NCBI GenBank assembly: GCA_963575645.1
Contig: OY754467.1
Location: 1,922,001-1,986,000 of the forward strand
Direction of reading: 5' to 3'
DNA length: 64,000 bases
Source of the DNA: Xanthostigma xanthostigma
Taxonomy: Eukaryota > Arthropoda > Insecta > Raphidioptera > Raphidiidae
Part shown: positions 1 to 10,055 of the stretch, one piece after another
Numbering within the stretch: position 1 is the first letter of the stretch
Layout: each line of letters begins with the position of its first letter
The notes under the pieces: model-generated
Seen by the model: the letters and a program-made list of their open reading frames with translations, nothing else
Told to the model about the DNA's origin: nothing
Databases searched by the model: none
Position numbers and translations under genes: made by a program

Positions 1-771
1 ATTAATATTTTTTTACCATAATATGCATTTACTCATAACATATATAATTTACGACTGACCAACAAATATGATAAGCAGCTGAGCTAAACATAATATGAAC
101 CAACAAAAGAAGGAATTTCTTAGAATTGTCGGTACGTATGATGCCGACAACAAAGCAACAAAATAACAAACAAGTACTGTTCATTGCTTAATGATGACGT
201 ATTGTTGTCGTTATTTAGAGTGGGTATGTCGTTATTTAGAGTGTATCATTGTATGAGCAACATAAAGTAAACTAACTAGAGTTAAGTAATTTCGACGTTT
301 TAAGGAATTTGTCGTTATATCGAGTTATGTTGGGTCGAACCTCGTAGAAGTGTATAGTGTCACCGAAAAGCGAACCAAACTCGGCCCTTCCCAATAAATA
401 ATTAATTCTGAGATTTGTTTACGGCATTTAAGGGAAGCGCCCGGTCGGCTGCTTTCAAGTTTTGACTTTGACTAATTTATAACGCATAATTAATATACCA
501 AGAAGTTAGTTTGTTGGTCGACTTGTGAGAATCACTTTGCCGTCTGTCAAATGGTTATGACAACAGTTCGACTAAATGTTTACTAAGTTTCGATCGATCT
601 GTTAACTGCCTAAAATTAATATGCCAGTTTGAGATAGTTATGTAACGAGGTAACGAGAAATTGTTGGAATTTTTAGTATAAAATATGCTTAAGGTAGTTC
701 ACTAGCTACACTCATAGACAAAAGTATAGCGTAAAAAACTGGTAATTCCCGTCTTGATTATTTATAATTAA
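1..771. other. Unassigned AT-rich stretch
   Basis: I see no coding frame, terminal repeat or RNA gene here. It is AT-rich single-copy-looking DNA within this window, with short repeated words such as gtcgttatttagagtg near 210-245. Confidence 0.5.
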
Positions 772-1354
772 CTAGAGTGACCTGTGCGAATTATTCGCAC
801 TAAATAAGTATAATAATTATCACTTTACAAAATTATTTTTTAAATATGATTGCAGGTATTCAATTCGTTTCTAATTTTGCACACTGCTTATAACGTTCTT
901 CTTTTTGTTGTATTACAATATGAAGCTCAGATGACAGATCGAAGAGATATTTTACTAAAATTGTCATATAGAGGCGCAAGTAGCAAAAGCGTTGAGCTAA
1001 GCCGTCAGATGGCATCATGCAGCATTGCTGTGACGTTGTTCAGCGTTGCTCGCTGTTTCAAAATTAAAGCCGCCAGATGGCAGTATGCAGTATTTACAAT
1101 ATGAAGGTCAGATGACAGATCGAAGTGTTGACGTTGTTTCAAAATTAAAGCCGTCAGATGGCAGACGTTGTTCAGCGTTGTTGCATTTTAATTAATTTAC
1201 AAAAACAAAAGCAATAATAAATTTTTTAGTTGTCGATGTCAGTAGAGCAAGCAATTATCTGTAAAATGATATATAATTTATGTGGAGAAATTGTGAGGTT
1301 TTTTCTAAAAAGGGAGGCAAACATCTTTAAACCTTAGCGTATTAATATATATGA
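772..1354 (-). mobile_element. Non-autonomous Helitron, family 2, copy 1
   Basis: Read on the minus strand it starts with TC (TCATATATATTAATACGC) and ends with a 7-bp hairpin (gtgcgaa / ttcgcac) about 9 nt before a terminal CTAG. TC start, hairpin and CTRR end define Helitrons. Three more copies lie at 36660-37245, 51457-52006 and 56697-57279. The middle contains short internal repeats around the word cagatggcag. An open frame of about 84 codons on the plus strand (from 850) recurs in the copies but starts from TTG and resembles no protein I know, so I do not call it a gene. No RepHel helicase is present, so movement would depend on a partner element. Confidence 0.85.
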
Positions 1355-2273
1355 TTCACAATCTTGTCATGTTTACCAATAAATAAATCCGGCATTTCAA
1401 AAAACAGTTAAATCAAAAAAATAATATCCTTGAAACAAACCAAATTACAAGCGAGTACACGGTATAAAAAATAACCTGACGTTTAGAAAAAGCAAGCGCC
1501 TAATTTGCATATCATACGTTTGGGGATGCGAGCTTTAATTAATGATAATTCCACGTCCAAAAGTTGATAATAAAAGTTTTTGGTAGGCGCTCTACGCCAT
1601 GTATTTGCTTATATTATATTTTAACCGCACGGAAAGTTAAAAAATATACATTTGAAAAAAAAGTTTCATTAAAGCTCGTTTTTAGCAAACATAGTTAATT
1701 TTTATCCAAGAATAAATATTACGTAACTATCTCTAGAGAAATCAATGAACAGGATGCCTTCAAAACACAGAACAAAAATTCCTGAGTTGTATGACATTTC
1801 CTTAAAAAAACAATTTTTCATTGCATTTTCCCTCATTACGGTTTTAATGCAATGAGTTATGGACAGTTAAAAATTTCGAAAAAAATCTTTTAATATATGG
1901 CCGGTCTTGTGCCCACTGCAATCCGTAAACATTCTAACGAAAATGTCTGACACCTCGAATATGACGACATATTCGAGGTGTCAGACATTTTAAATGGTTC
2001 ATGTTATTTGTCAGAGAACATTATTTTAGCGTTTTGGTTGAAGTTTTTAAGCTATCCAATTAAAAAAAACAAACAGTATCTATAAAATTTTTACATGTCG
2101 TAAAACGACATGTTTCGGAAAACGCAAAACGCCCCAAAATCAAAAAAAGTCATAGAGGAAATAGGTGTCAGACTAGGCTTAATGAAGCCATATACAAAGT
2201 TTGGGGAGAGTATTTGTCAGTAAAATTTTTGCCGACGGGCAGTCTGACTATAATAGAGTTATGTACCTATATA
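1355..2273. other. Unassigned stretch with a short palindrome
   Basis: AT-rich DNA without a supportable gene. It holds the hairpin at 1941-1990 and a smaller one near 2092-2112 (acatgtcgt, aaa, acgacatgt). Confidence 0.5.
1941..1990. repeat. Perfect 23-bp-arm hairpin
   Basis: Arms 1941-1963 and 1968-1990 are perfect reverse complements around the 4-nt loop acga; the core word is tgacacctcgaatatg. It has no neighbouring terminal repeats that would make it part of a recognised element. It is too perfect for an old sequence, so it is either young or kept by local gene conversion (inference). Confidence 0.85.
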
Positions 2274-2848
2274 CAGTATGTAAACGCGTAAGGTGCACAT
2301 AGGGAAATTAGCATTGGGAAAAAAACACTTGGATCAGAGGTAGCCATGACTGCATTAATTGTTATTTCTATTGAATTATCGTGGTAATCTCGAGGATTTC
2401 TATTTTATTTTGATTTATTTTTATTTTACTTGGCTTTTTTAATAATAAAAAGCTCTTATAAATCATTATTTTATTTTTTTTGTACAAAAATAAAACAAAA
2501 AAACAACTACATCTGTTTGGAAACATTTCATTTAAAAATTGTCTGATTGGTATGACGTATGCGCGTTGGTAAATCAGTGACCCAATGTCTCCAGGTTCAA
2601 CACGAATAGGCGGAGATATTTGATCTCGCACCATATTTAAGTATTTTTGGGAATTTAATGTCCCATTAATAAAAAAAAGTCCGATTATGTTGCAATCATT
2701 TGAATATTTTCTTCGATAGTATACACATTCATTTTGCAAAAGAATATTATCTGTCAAATTGAAAAACAAGATTTCAAGGCTCACTCTGATCCAGTCATTT
2801 TTTCCCGATGTTAATTTCTCTATGTGCACCTTACGCGTTTACATACTG
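2274..2848. mobile_element. Tc1/mariner-like defective element
   Basis: The ends are perfect inverted repeats: 2274-2302 starts CAGTATGTAAACGCGTAAGG and 2820-2848 is its reverse complement. They are flanked by TA on both sides, the target duplication of Tc1/mariner. The flanking cctata/tatagg also mirror each other, so the outer edge could lie at 2266 and 2856. The inside holds a decayed transposase (2368-2829, minus). At 575 bp it is less than half the length of an autonomous member. Confidence 0.8.
2368..2829 (-). pseudogene. Mariner-like transposase remnant
   Basis: A 153-codon minus-strand frame inside the inverted-repeat element at 2274-2848. Residues about 52-107 match the middle of mariner-family DDE transposases in order: the block FINGTLNSQKYLNMVRDQ, then IPIRQFLNEMFPNR, which in the family ends the region just after the second catalytic aspartate. 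The tryptophan-aspartate block that should lie between them (WFQQDGAP-type) is replaced by GSLIYQRAY, so the catalytic Asp is gone. The last 50 or so residues are AT-driven lysine/isoleucine-rich sequence unlike the family. The N-terminal DNA-binding half and the third catalytic residue are missing. Non-functional; the frame is probably open by chance plus AT richness. Confidence 0.7.
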
Positions 2849-3077
2849 TATATAGGAGGTGTTCGTTGTTTGCGATGTCCACTGGCGGTCATAGCCTACT
2901 CTCATTGTGAATGCAACACATACGTCGAATAATTGGATTTGCACTGTGCTGTTCCGTCTGGACAAAAATACAACTGTGCAGTACATCCCGGCAGATCCCC
3001 TTGGGTCGGAGCTGCCGTAAAGGGAATATGTACCTCTCTATGCATGCGTACGGCAGGAACGACTGTGTCACATTTTT

Positions 3078-3417
3078 TGCAACGCCGTATTGGTGAGAGC
3101 ACTAGACTCGCATTCGGGAGGTACTGGATTCGAATCCCGGCAAGGGCAGATGTGGCTGGGACTTTTTCCTACTGCCTCTCGTCGAGAAACGGTAATTCCT
3201 GTACCGGCCTCAATAATTCCATATAAATATCGAGATGATTCCTTATTCAAGGCCATGGCCGATTGCCTGTCCAACTCCTATGCTCAAAATTTGCCTACCT
3301 TATCCTAATGTCCTAAAATTCCTTCATTCGCCCACTGCTATTAATTAGTTGAAGTTGAAAAAAATGTGGAAAATAACGGGAAATGTAATAGATGGAAAAT
3401 AGTAATGGCGCGATACT
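3078..3417 (+). mobile_element. tRNA-derived SINE, copy 1
   Basis: The head contains an A-box-like word (ttggtgagagc) and a B box (gattcgaatcc at 3128-3138), the pol III promoter of a tRNA gene. The body (gagaaacggtaattcctgta, then ccatggccgattgcctgt, then ccttcattcgcccactgcta) is shared with copies at 13436-14523 and 55168-55567, both on the other strand. This copy stops matching at about 3416, before the family's 3' tail of AAT/ATT repeats, so its end has been lost or replaced. The coordinates of the head are approximate. Confidence 0.8.
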
Positions 3418-3691
3418 GGAATCAGCCGAAAATTCTGGAAGTGTCGAGAAAGAAGGCTGGAGAGATATTATATGACAGCGCAAACAGTGTAATCGAGTAC
3501 AATAGTAACAGTGTGACATATACCATTGATTCTATACATAAATTTAGATCATCCACATAAACATACCTTGTAAATAGTTGTGTTCTGTGTACTTTGAGTT
3601 TATTTATAATACTGTCTGAACTGTTCGCGCTACCTTATATATCTCTCCAGTCTCGTTTCTCGATACTTCCAGAACTTTCGGCTGATACCAG
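3415..3691. repeat. Fold-back element, ~60-bp arms
   Basis: Left arm about 3415-3475 (atcagccgaaaattctgg...) pairs with right arm about 3630-3691 (...ccagaactttcggctgat) with a few mismatches. The 150-bp loop contains an AT-rich end with ttataat. It abuts the broken 3' end of the SINE at 3417, so its insertion may be what truncated the SINE (inference). Family unknown. Confidence 0.7.
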
Positions 3692-3805
3692 TAGCGTTCG
3701 TGGGCTGCGGGGAAAGTAGGCAGCCTGTATTTTTCCAATTCCTTGTATTATAGTCTCTCATCTTGGGCTCTATTTTTATGATTGGAGAAGTTAAAATATT
3801 TCTAA

Positions 3806-4356
3806 CTAGCGGTCCCGTCCGGAACGAATGGGGAAGGGAGGAACATGAGTACACACATTCATCTTAGTTTACCGAGATGAATGTTGTGTCCAAATTTCAT
3901 GATGATCGGGGTTACCGTCCAAAAGTTTTTGTCGATAAAAAGCAGTACCTATTTATACTTTTTTTAACTAATAATTTTTTTTTAATTAATTAAATAAAAT
4001 TAAAATAAATTTAAATGTAAGCCTTAGAAGAAAGCAATGTAGAAAATAAAAAAAAAATAAAAATATATTCGTCCAACGTGGGGCTCGAACCCACGACCCT
4101 GATATTGACAGTCGTGTGCTCTACCGATATTTAGTTAGTGCATTTCACCTGAATAGAAGCTTATTTTTGAGATACATTTTGCAACATTTTTCATTAATGC
4201 TCCGCTCCTAATGGTCGTAGCCTGATTTTATATAGCCTATAGCCTTCCTCGATAAATGAGCTATCCAACAAAATTTTTTTTTCAATTTGAACCAGTAGTT
4301 TCTGAGATTAGCACGTTTAAACAAACAAACTTTTCAGCTTTATATATTAGTATAGA
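3806..4356 (-). mobile_element. Helitron, family 1, copy A
   Basis: On the minus strand it runs from TCTATACTAATATATAAAG at 4356 to CTAG at 3806. The usual GC hairpin just before the end (cccgggtgaaaccggg in the family) has been deleted here: only ccggacgggaccgctag remains. Inside lies a truncated tRNA-Lys-like block (4071-4125). Ten or more relatives occur in the window. It encodes no protein. Confidence 0.88.
4071..4125 (-). pseudogene. tRNA-Lys-like block, truncated (in Helitron A)
   Basis: Retains the 3' half of a tRNA-Lys(CTT)-like sequence, including the T loop and B box (gggttcgagccccacgt on the minus strand), but the D arm and 5' acceptor are deleted. Not a functional tRNA. Confidence 0.8.
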
Positions 4357-4801
4357 TATAGATACCGGATCTTAGACTAGTACGTTTCGCATTGCTTCGC
4401 GATGAAGACAGTGTGCTCCGTGCACTAGGAGTCCCTTCGAAGGGCTAGGGAGTATAGAAGTACATACAGGAACCTGAAAACCAGCATTATGCATGTACGG
4501 CAATCTAATTCATGAATTTGTATACGGGTTTACGCTGCTGGAGTCGGGGGGCCGTAACTCATAGCGAGGCTGGAGCAAGCATCACAAAATCTTTATAAAT
4601 TACACCTATTAACTTCCGTGCTTTAGTTGTGGGGTAGCAATAATACGTAAAGAACAACTTATACAAGCTATTTTTCACGCGTGACAAAATTTAAAGGAAG
4701 CTTACCACTGTAGTAAATCACCTTTTTATCGCAAATTATTGTTACTTCTTCTTACCTGTAACAAAAAGATAATTTCACATTAATATCGTGATTTTAATTC
4801 C
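4357..4801. other. Unassigned stretch
   Basis: No gene or terminal repeat seen. Slightly more GC-rich at 4380-4460 than its surroundings. Confidence 0.5.
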
Positions 4802-4927
4802 TTTTTACACGCTTTATATATTAACTTCACTTGTAAGTTTATATGTATGTATGTTTGTTTGTAACCTTCGTTTGGACTACAGAAAGTGGTTTATTACTGT
4901 AGTATAATATGCCAGCACTGTAACTAC

Positions 4928-5016
4928 AGTGGTTAGCCGTGCGGTCTACGGCACGGGTCTTCGCTGACGTCAACTCTCGGAATCACGGGTCGTGGGTTCT
5001 AATCCCGTCCACGCCG
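4928..5016 (+). pseudogene. tRNA-Leu-like block (left arm)
   Basis: Contains gcggtctacggc, matching the D-arm/A-box of tRNA-Leu, and gtgggttctaatcccgt at the T arm, and ends in a 3' acceptor-like ccacgccg. The 5' acceptor strand does not pair with the 3' strand and the anticodon arm is not canonical. It is better called tRNA-derived than a tRNA gene. Confidence 0.65.
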
Positions 5017-5124
5017 AAAAAAAAATGTTTCTTTTTCGGCAAATTTTTGACAATAAATCGAACTAAAAAGTGGAAAATAAATATAGTTTAAAAAAAATTA
5101 AAAAACATGCTTTATAAACTAAAA

Positions 5125-5172
5125 AGCGTGGGGCACTTTGTTCCACATTTTCGTACATCGTGCGCCCCACGC
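5125..5172. repeat. Central GC hairpin of the fold-back
   Basis: gcgtggggca... pairs with ...tgcgccccacgc around a ~24-nt loop containing cacattttcgtacatcg. The same hairpin lies at the centre of the copies near 49860-49913 and 55665-55713. Confidence 0.8.
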
Positions 5173-5234
5173 TTTTTTCACAATAGTACTTGTATTTTTT
5201 ATTCATTATTGTTTTAAGCTTATTTTAAAAAAAA

Positions 5235-5485
5235 TATTTTTTACTTTTTAGTTCGATATAAAGCGTGTTTTTTTTTTTAAACTATAGTTATTTTTCACTT
5301 TTTAGTTTGATATAAAGCGCGTTTTTTAGTTTTTTTAAACTATATTTATTTTTCACTTTTTAGTTCGATATAAAGCGTGTTTTTTAGTTTTTTTTAAACT
5401 ATATTTATTTTTCACTTTTTAGTTTGATATAAAGCGTGTTTTTTAGTTTATTTTAAACTATATTTATTTTCCACTTTTTAGTTCG
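5235..5485. repeat. 59-bp minisatellite, ~4 units
   Basis: Four consecutive units of 57-59 bp, each beginning cactttttagttcgata (or ttgata), with single-base variation. It lies in the right arm only, making the fold-back asymmetric. Confidence 0.8.
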
Positions 5486-5530
5486 ATTTATTGTCAAAAA
5501 TTTGCCGAAAAAAAAAAACAATTTTTTTTT

Positions 5531-5618
5531 CGGCGTGGACGGGATTAGAACCCACGACCCGTGATTCCGAGAGTTGACGTCAGCGAAGACCCGTGCCTTA
5601 GACCGCACGGCTACCACT
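5531..5618 (-). pseudogene. tRNA-Leu-like block (right arm)
   Basis: Inverted copy of the block at 4928-5016, nearly identical, with gcggtctaaggc, which is the exact A-box-like word of many tRNA-Leu genes. Confidence 0.65.
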
Positions 5619-5734
5619 GTAGTTACAGTGCTGGCATATTATAATAAACCACTTGCTGTAGTCCAAAGGAAGGTTACAAACATACATACATACATACAAA
5701 CTTACAAGTGAAGTTAATATAAAGCGTGTAAAAA

Positions 5735-6271
5735 TGTTTCCGTCAAAACGGAGTCGCGGGTACAGGCTAGTACAATTAACATAAACGGAGACGTTAACGT
5801 TGAACTGTTGACCGACGAATCATATTACAGAGGACATCCGACGACTAGGGCCGACAGATGTCTGACAGTTACACGGACCGCAATCAATGTATCCACTAAT
5901 TGTTCTGGTCGTATGGATCTGTCGATGACAACTTACACGCTATCATAACACTTTAAACATCTCTCTGTCTCTCTCAGTATTACATTTCGTATTCCCATAT
6001 ATCATCGCTCTCCATCTTTCTTTTTGATCGTTTGTCTATTTCTCGGATGTCCGAATCAGTACGCGGTATTCATGGACCCCCCTCTCCCCTATGTTTTATT
6101 GTACTGAGAAGCACTGATCTCTGATTAATGGATACCTAAAGCCAGTTGCACACGAGGCAGGATTCGCTGCTGGGTTCCAAGCGTGCCGTGGCGATGTATT
6201 TTGGCTTTACACGATGCGTGTTTTGAAGCTAGATTTGTAGATATGGCTTTGGAGCAATGGACTAAGAGCTG
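5735..6271. other. Unassigned stretch with a Helitron-like end
   Basis: At 5752-5770 the words gagtcgcgggtacaggctag resemble the GC-rich CTAG 3' ends of insect Helitrons, but no hairpin or matching 5' end could be placed. The rest shows no supportable gene. Confidence 0.35.
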
Positions 6272-6957
6272 GCTACGGAGAAAATGGGTGACTCGGTGCA
6301 GAGCTGAAAATTTGCAGAATAATAGGAGATAGTACAAGTAAGTAGGGAAAAAATTGCCAGAAGGCTAGGCGGAAGATAAAGAGCCGCCAGAAGGCGCTAA
6401 TGTTGCGAAAAATCAGTGCACTTCTGGCAATTTCTATACTTATTCTGTCATTCAAAACTAGATTATATATTATATATATTATACATTATATAGTTATAAG
6501 GGCATACTGAAAATTCAAACATGATTTAATAATTACATTCGACAAATATTCAAAATTATTAATGTCATATTGATAGAAATAAAATTAATCGTCATATATT
6601 TTCATTAATAAAATTACGTTGTTATAACAACGTAATTTTATTAATTTATTTAATTTTATTTCTATCAAAATGTCATTAATAATTTTGAATATTTGTCGAA
6701 TGCAATTATAATATCATGTTTGAATTTTCAGTATGCCCTTATAACTATATAATGTATAATATATAATCTAGTTTTGAATTACAGAATAAGTATAGAAATT
6801 GGCAGAAATGCACTGATTTTTCGCAACATTACCGCCTTCTGGCGGCTCTTTATCTTCCGCCTAGCCTTCTGGCAATTTTTTCCCTACTTACTTATACTAT
6901 CTCCTATTATTCTGCAAATTTTCAGCTCTGTACTGAGTCACCCATTTTCTCCGTAGC
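6272..6957. repeat. Giant fold-back, ~340-bp arms, no spacer
   Basis: The whole 686 bp is one near-perfect palindrome. It starts gctacggagaaaatggg and ends with the complement; the axis is at ttgtta/taacaa (6619-6630). Both arms contain gaaattgccagaagtgca-like and gccttctggcggctctt words. Left and right arms differ by scattered substitutions and an indel near the axis, so it is not a cloning artefact. A second copy at 52356-53755 is split by a Helitron. Left flanks of both copies share ctaagagctggc, so the true terminus may lie a few bases outside 6272. No transposase and no clear target duplication seen. Confidence 0.88.
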
Positions 6958-7587
6958 GGCGTACATGACGTCGTGTTTGGTTGTGGACATTTTCCCCTGT
7001 CACCAAACGTAAGGGGCACCAAAACAAGCTTTATTATTTACGATACGATTTATTCCGAAAATATAATACAACATTTAGAAAACGTTATGTTACAGGAATT
7101 TTCCAAACCAGTTGCAGGGTGAAACCCTGTCAAAAACGACAGGTTTAACTAAATTTGTCGGCATTGACAGACAGACGATAGACAGAAATTATAAAAAAAA
7201 ACTTTTTTCATTTAAATGATTTAAAAATTTGTAAATTCACCAAAATCTTCAAAACGAATTCTTTTAATATCAGAAAAAAATTTGATTTTGTTTGATGTCC
7301 ACGGATATACCAAGTACACTCAGCTAGATAACCAACAATAACCAAGGTCGTTGGAAGTACACTGTAAATAATATATGTGTAATTTATTAAACGAGAACGA
7401 CGCTAAGCGTCTCCCTCCCGACGCCGTCTTTATTGCTATAAACAGATCAGATTGTCTGTCTGACAGACATTTAATTGTTCCGCGAATTGAACACGCGACA
7501 TCTTATTTCGACGTCGCCTCCTTCAACTGTTTATTTCAAATAAAGCCTCGTTCAAATTAACCCGTCGACAATTATATATTATACATA
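6958..7587. other. Unassigned stretch
   Basis: No gene seen. A 61-codon plus-strand frame at 7375-7560 has no recognisable motif. Confidence 0.45.
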
Positions 7588-7795
7588 TTTCTAGAGCTTA
7601 GGATTTTTTAAGATTGCGAATTCAATGGATATCCCTATATCTAAAATCTCCCTGAACATAATATCTGTGGCTAAAAATCTATTAGTTTTAAAGCTATGTT
7701 CTTAGCGACCTTCACGTTTTTTCGATCAATTTAACCGAGAGCCAAATCCTATAAGGTTTGTGCCGGGGCCTTTCTCTTATAGCGTTAAACATAGC
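7588..7795. repeat. Dispersed repeat shared with 62370-62615
   Basis: The words ttctagagcttaggatttttt, ttcgatcaatttaaccgag and ataaggtttgtgccgggg recur in the same order at 62370-62615. Class unknown. Confidence 0.7.
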
Positions 7796-8265
7796 TGAAA
7801 GAAAAATAATATAACAATTATTATGATTTTATTCAACATATTTATTAACGTAAGTTTGTAACACGAATATTATTTAATTCAACACATTTATTAATTTAAG
7901 TTTTTTTAACATGAACACTACTTCCTAGTTCATACGCTCCGCTGCCTCTGTTTCTCTACATGACCACCAGAGTACACCAGTGGCTTTTTAAGACGTGGTG
8001 TTACAACAAAAAATTTAACCGATCAATAATTATTTTACAAAAACAATGTTGCCACCGTTTTACTTACATTTTCCGTTCCAACTGCATTTTGATATGACTT
8101 TAATTTAGTTATTTATATGAATCCGTTATAGCTATGTGAACCAGACTTTAGTTAATTCGCATTTCGACAGATTCTAAAGTGCCTTCACACATGTATATAA
8201 TTTGTATATACAAAATAGCACCGTGTAGGTATATAGGAATTACGTAAGATGTGTCTAGTTTGCCT
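7796..8265. other. Unassigned AT-rich stretch
   Basis: Nothing recognisable; a degenerate direct repeat of ttattaa-rich sequence occurs at 7820-7910. Confidence 0.45.
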
Positions 8266-8273
8266 CTGTCTAC

Positions 8274-8805
8274 TAGTGATGTGCCGGATATTCGTATCCG
8301 TATCCGCGGATATCCGAGACAGAAGAAAGATCCGTATGCGTATCCGTTAGTTTTTGGCGGATCTTTACCTTATTAATTTTCAATTCATAGATGAAATTTT
8401 ACATATATAGATGATTAGGTAATAATGAAAAACTGTTAAATTCCATTCAGATTATTTTTTATTTTTTAAAATATTATTTGGCACCTTTATATTGCAAACA
8501 TTTATCGTAGTGAGTACCATACCAATAGTACATAACTCAAAGGTACTAAAAAATATGTTTATAATGAGACATTGCACATCGATCTTTGGAAAGAGACAAT
8601 CTGTTATGAGAATTAACTCTCAAAGAGGTCAATAACTTTTTCCTATAACAGATAGTCTCTTTCCAAAGGTCGATGTGCAATATTTACCGCCGCGTACTCT
8701 AAGAAAGTTAAGATCCGTATCCGTATCCGCGGATCTTGAAACCAAATATCCGTATTCAGATCCGTATCCGCGGATATACATTTTTAACGATCCGGCACAT
8801 CACTA
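8274..8805. mobile_element. hAT MITE, 'ggatacggat' family, copy 1
   Basis: Inverted ends tagtgatgtgccgga / tccggcacatcacta are flanked by an identical 8-bp target duplication ctgtctac (8266-8273 and 8806-8813), diagnostic of hAT. Both subterminal regions are packed with the word ggatacggat/atccgtatcc. The middle is itself a hairpin: gcacatcgatctttggaaag at about 8575 pairs with its complement ending near 8683. Copies 2 and 3 lie at 18572-19087 and 20254-20734. No transposase. Confidence 0.93.
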
Positions 8806-8813
8806 CTGTCTAC

Positions 8814-9713
8814 TACCAGGGATACTACTACTACTACCTTACTACCTATGAGATGGGGCTTTTCAGGGTTTAGTAGTAGCTTCGTAGTACCAATTTCATT
8901 GTACCTACTCACACCTGCCTGAAATCTTGAATGGGATGTGAACAATAACGTTACCAATTTAAGATTAATAAAAGCTCTATTATTTTCTTATTTATACATT
9001 CGCTAATATTGTCTTCTTTCTTATAGAAACTGATCTCAGAACACAAATTCGTTGGTTGATACGGGTTTTTTTCAAAGACGATTTTGATGTGGTACATCTA
9101 TTGGCGCGCCTTTTTAATCAAGCGGCATGATCTCTTATGCCGTCAAGTTTGAGAGATATGAGCATTTATTTATATTATTTGAGAAAAACTTGAAGTACGC
9201 CAACTTCTAAACGACTGAAGATACCGAGTTGGGGGTGGTCGGAATCGATTCAGCGCGATTTTTTCTATAAGAATAACCTCAGTTGTACCAAGTCGTATAT
9301 AAACCATATGGCACAGATTTTTGGGTTTTTCAAAATTGAAAAATGTTGCAGAATGGTGGTAAATTGTTAAAACAACATACATGATCAAAAAACCTTCCTT
9401 CATCGTAACATTCTATTGGATCAACACTACTTTATACTGAAGACAACAATGATTATTATTGATATATTATAAATAAAAAGCAAAACTAAATTTTAATCAC
9501 AACCTAGTACAGGAAACAGCACATAATCAAAATTACGCCTGTATTTATACACGATGCATACAAGCGATACTATATTTGTAATCATAACGTCAGTGTGTAA
9601 TATCCTGTAAAATGCATTACATCAACATCCTATCTACACTATGGACCATTGAAAACGCAACATCTTCATTGGAACATCAATATCGTGGCTATATATAGGT
9701 ATTAGGTATATTA
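8814..9713. other. Unassigned stretch
   Basis: No recognised element. A 77-codon minus frame (9170-9403) shows no family motif. Sequence around 8990-9030 looks like a splice acceptor (pyrimidine tract then ttatag), but with no coding context I do not call an exon. Confidence 0.4.
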
Positions 9714-10055
9714 CTAGCGGTTCCGCCCGGTTTCACCCGGGTACAAAAGAACAAATGGGGGGACATCAGTACGCACATTCATCTTAGTTTACCGAGACGA
9801 ATGTTTTGTCCAAATTTCATGATGATCGAAGTTACCGTTCAAAAGTTTTTGTCGGACGGATAAATTTTGAGTTACATTTTTCATTGATGCTCCGCTCCTA
9901 TTGGTCGTAGCGTGATATTATATAGCCTTTAGCCTTCCTTGATGAATGGGCTATCCGACAAAAAATGTTTTTTCAATTCGAACCAGTATTTTCTGAGAGC
10001 AGCGCGTTCAAACAAACAAACAAACAAACTCTCCAGCTTTATATATTAGTATAGA
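9714..10055 (-). mobile_element. Helitron, family 1, short copy B
   Basis: CTAG end at 9714, hairpin cccgg...ccggg immediately inside, and TCTATACTAATATATAAAG at 10055. Internal deletion relative to copies C and G removes the tRNA-Lys-like block and its AT-rich flanks, leaving about 340 bp. The same short form occurs at 29613, 37837 and 53930, so it is a stable subfamily. Confidence 0.9.

Larger units (their letters stand above)
4802..5734. mobile_element. Fold-back element with tRNA-Leu-like arms, copy 1
   Basis: The outer ends mirror each other (tttttacacgctttatat at 4802 and its complement ending at 5734) and the two halves are inverted copies of one another over most of their length. From outside in each arm holds: a short (catg/tatg) microsatellite, a tRNA-Leu-like block, a poly-A/T run flanked by ccg/cgg, and copies of a unit containing ttttagttcgatataaagcg. 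The centre is a GC hairpin, gcgtgggg...ccccacgc, at 5125-5172. The right arm is longer because the unit is tandemly repeated there (5235-5485). Relatives: 49461-50036 and 55577-56142. Class of mobile element unknown. Confidence 0.8.

Noticed and set aside
2902..3226. Overlapping open frames on both strands next to the SINE
   Set aside because: Frames are open on three readings at once because of local GC content; none shows a motif, and part lies in the SINE.
4928..5016. Functional tRNA-Leu gene
   Set aside because: The acceptor strands do not pair and the anticodon arm is not canonical; the block is repeated in inverted form in the same element.
8990..9060. Splice acceptor and exon start
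   Set aside because: Only a pyrimidine tract plus ttatag; no open frame of useful length follows.
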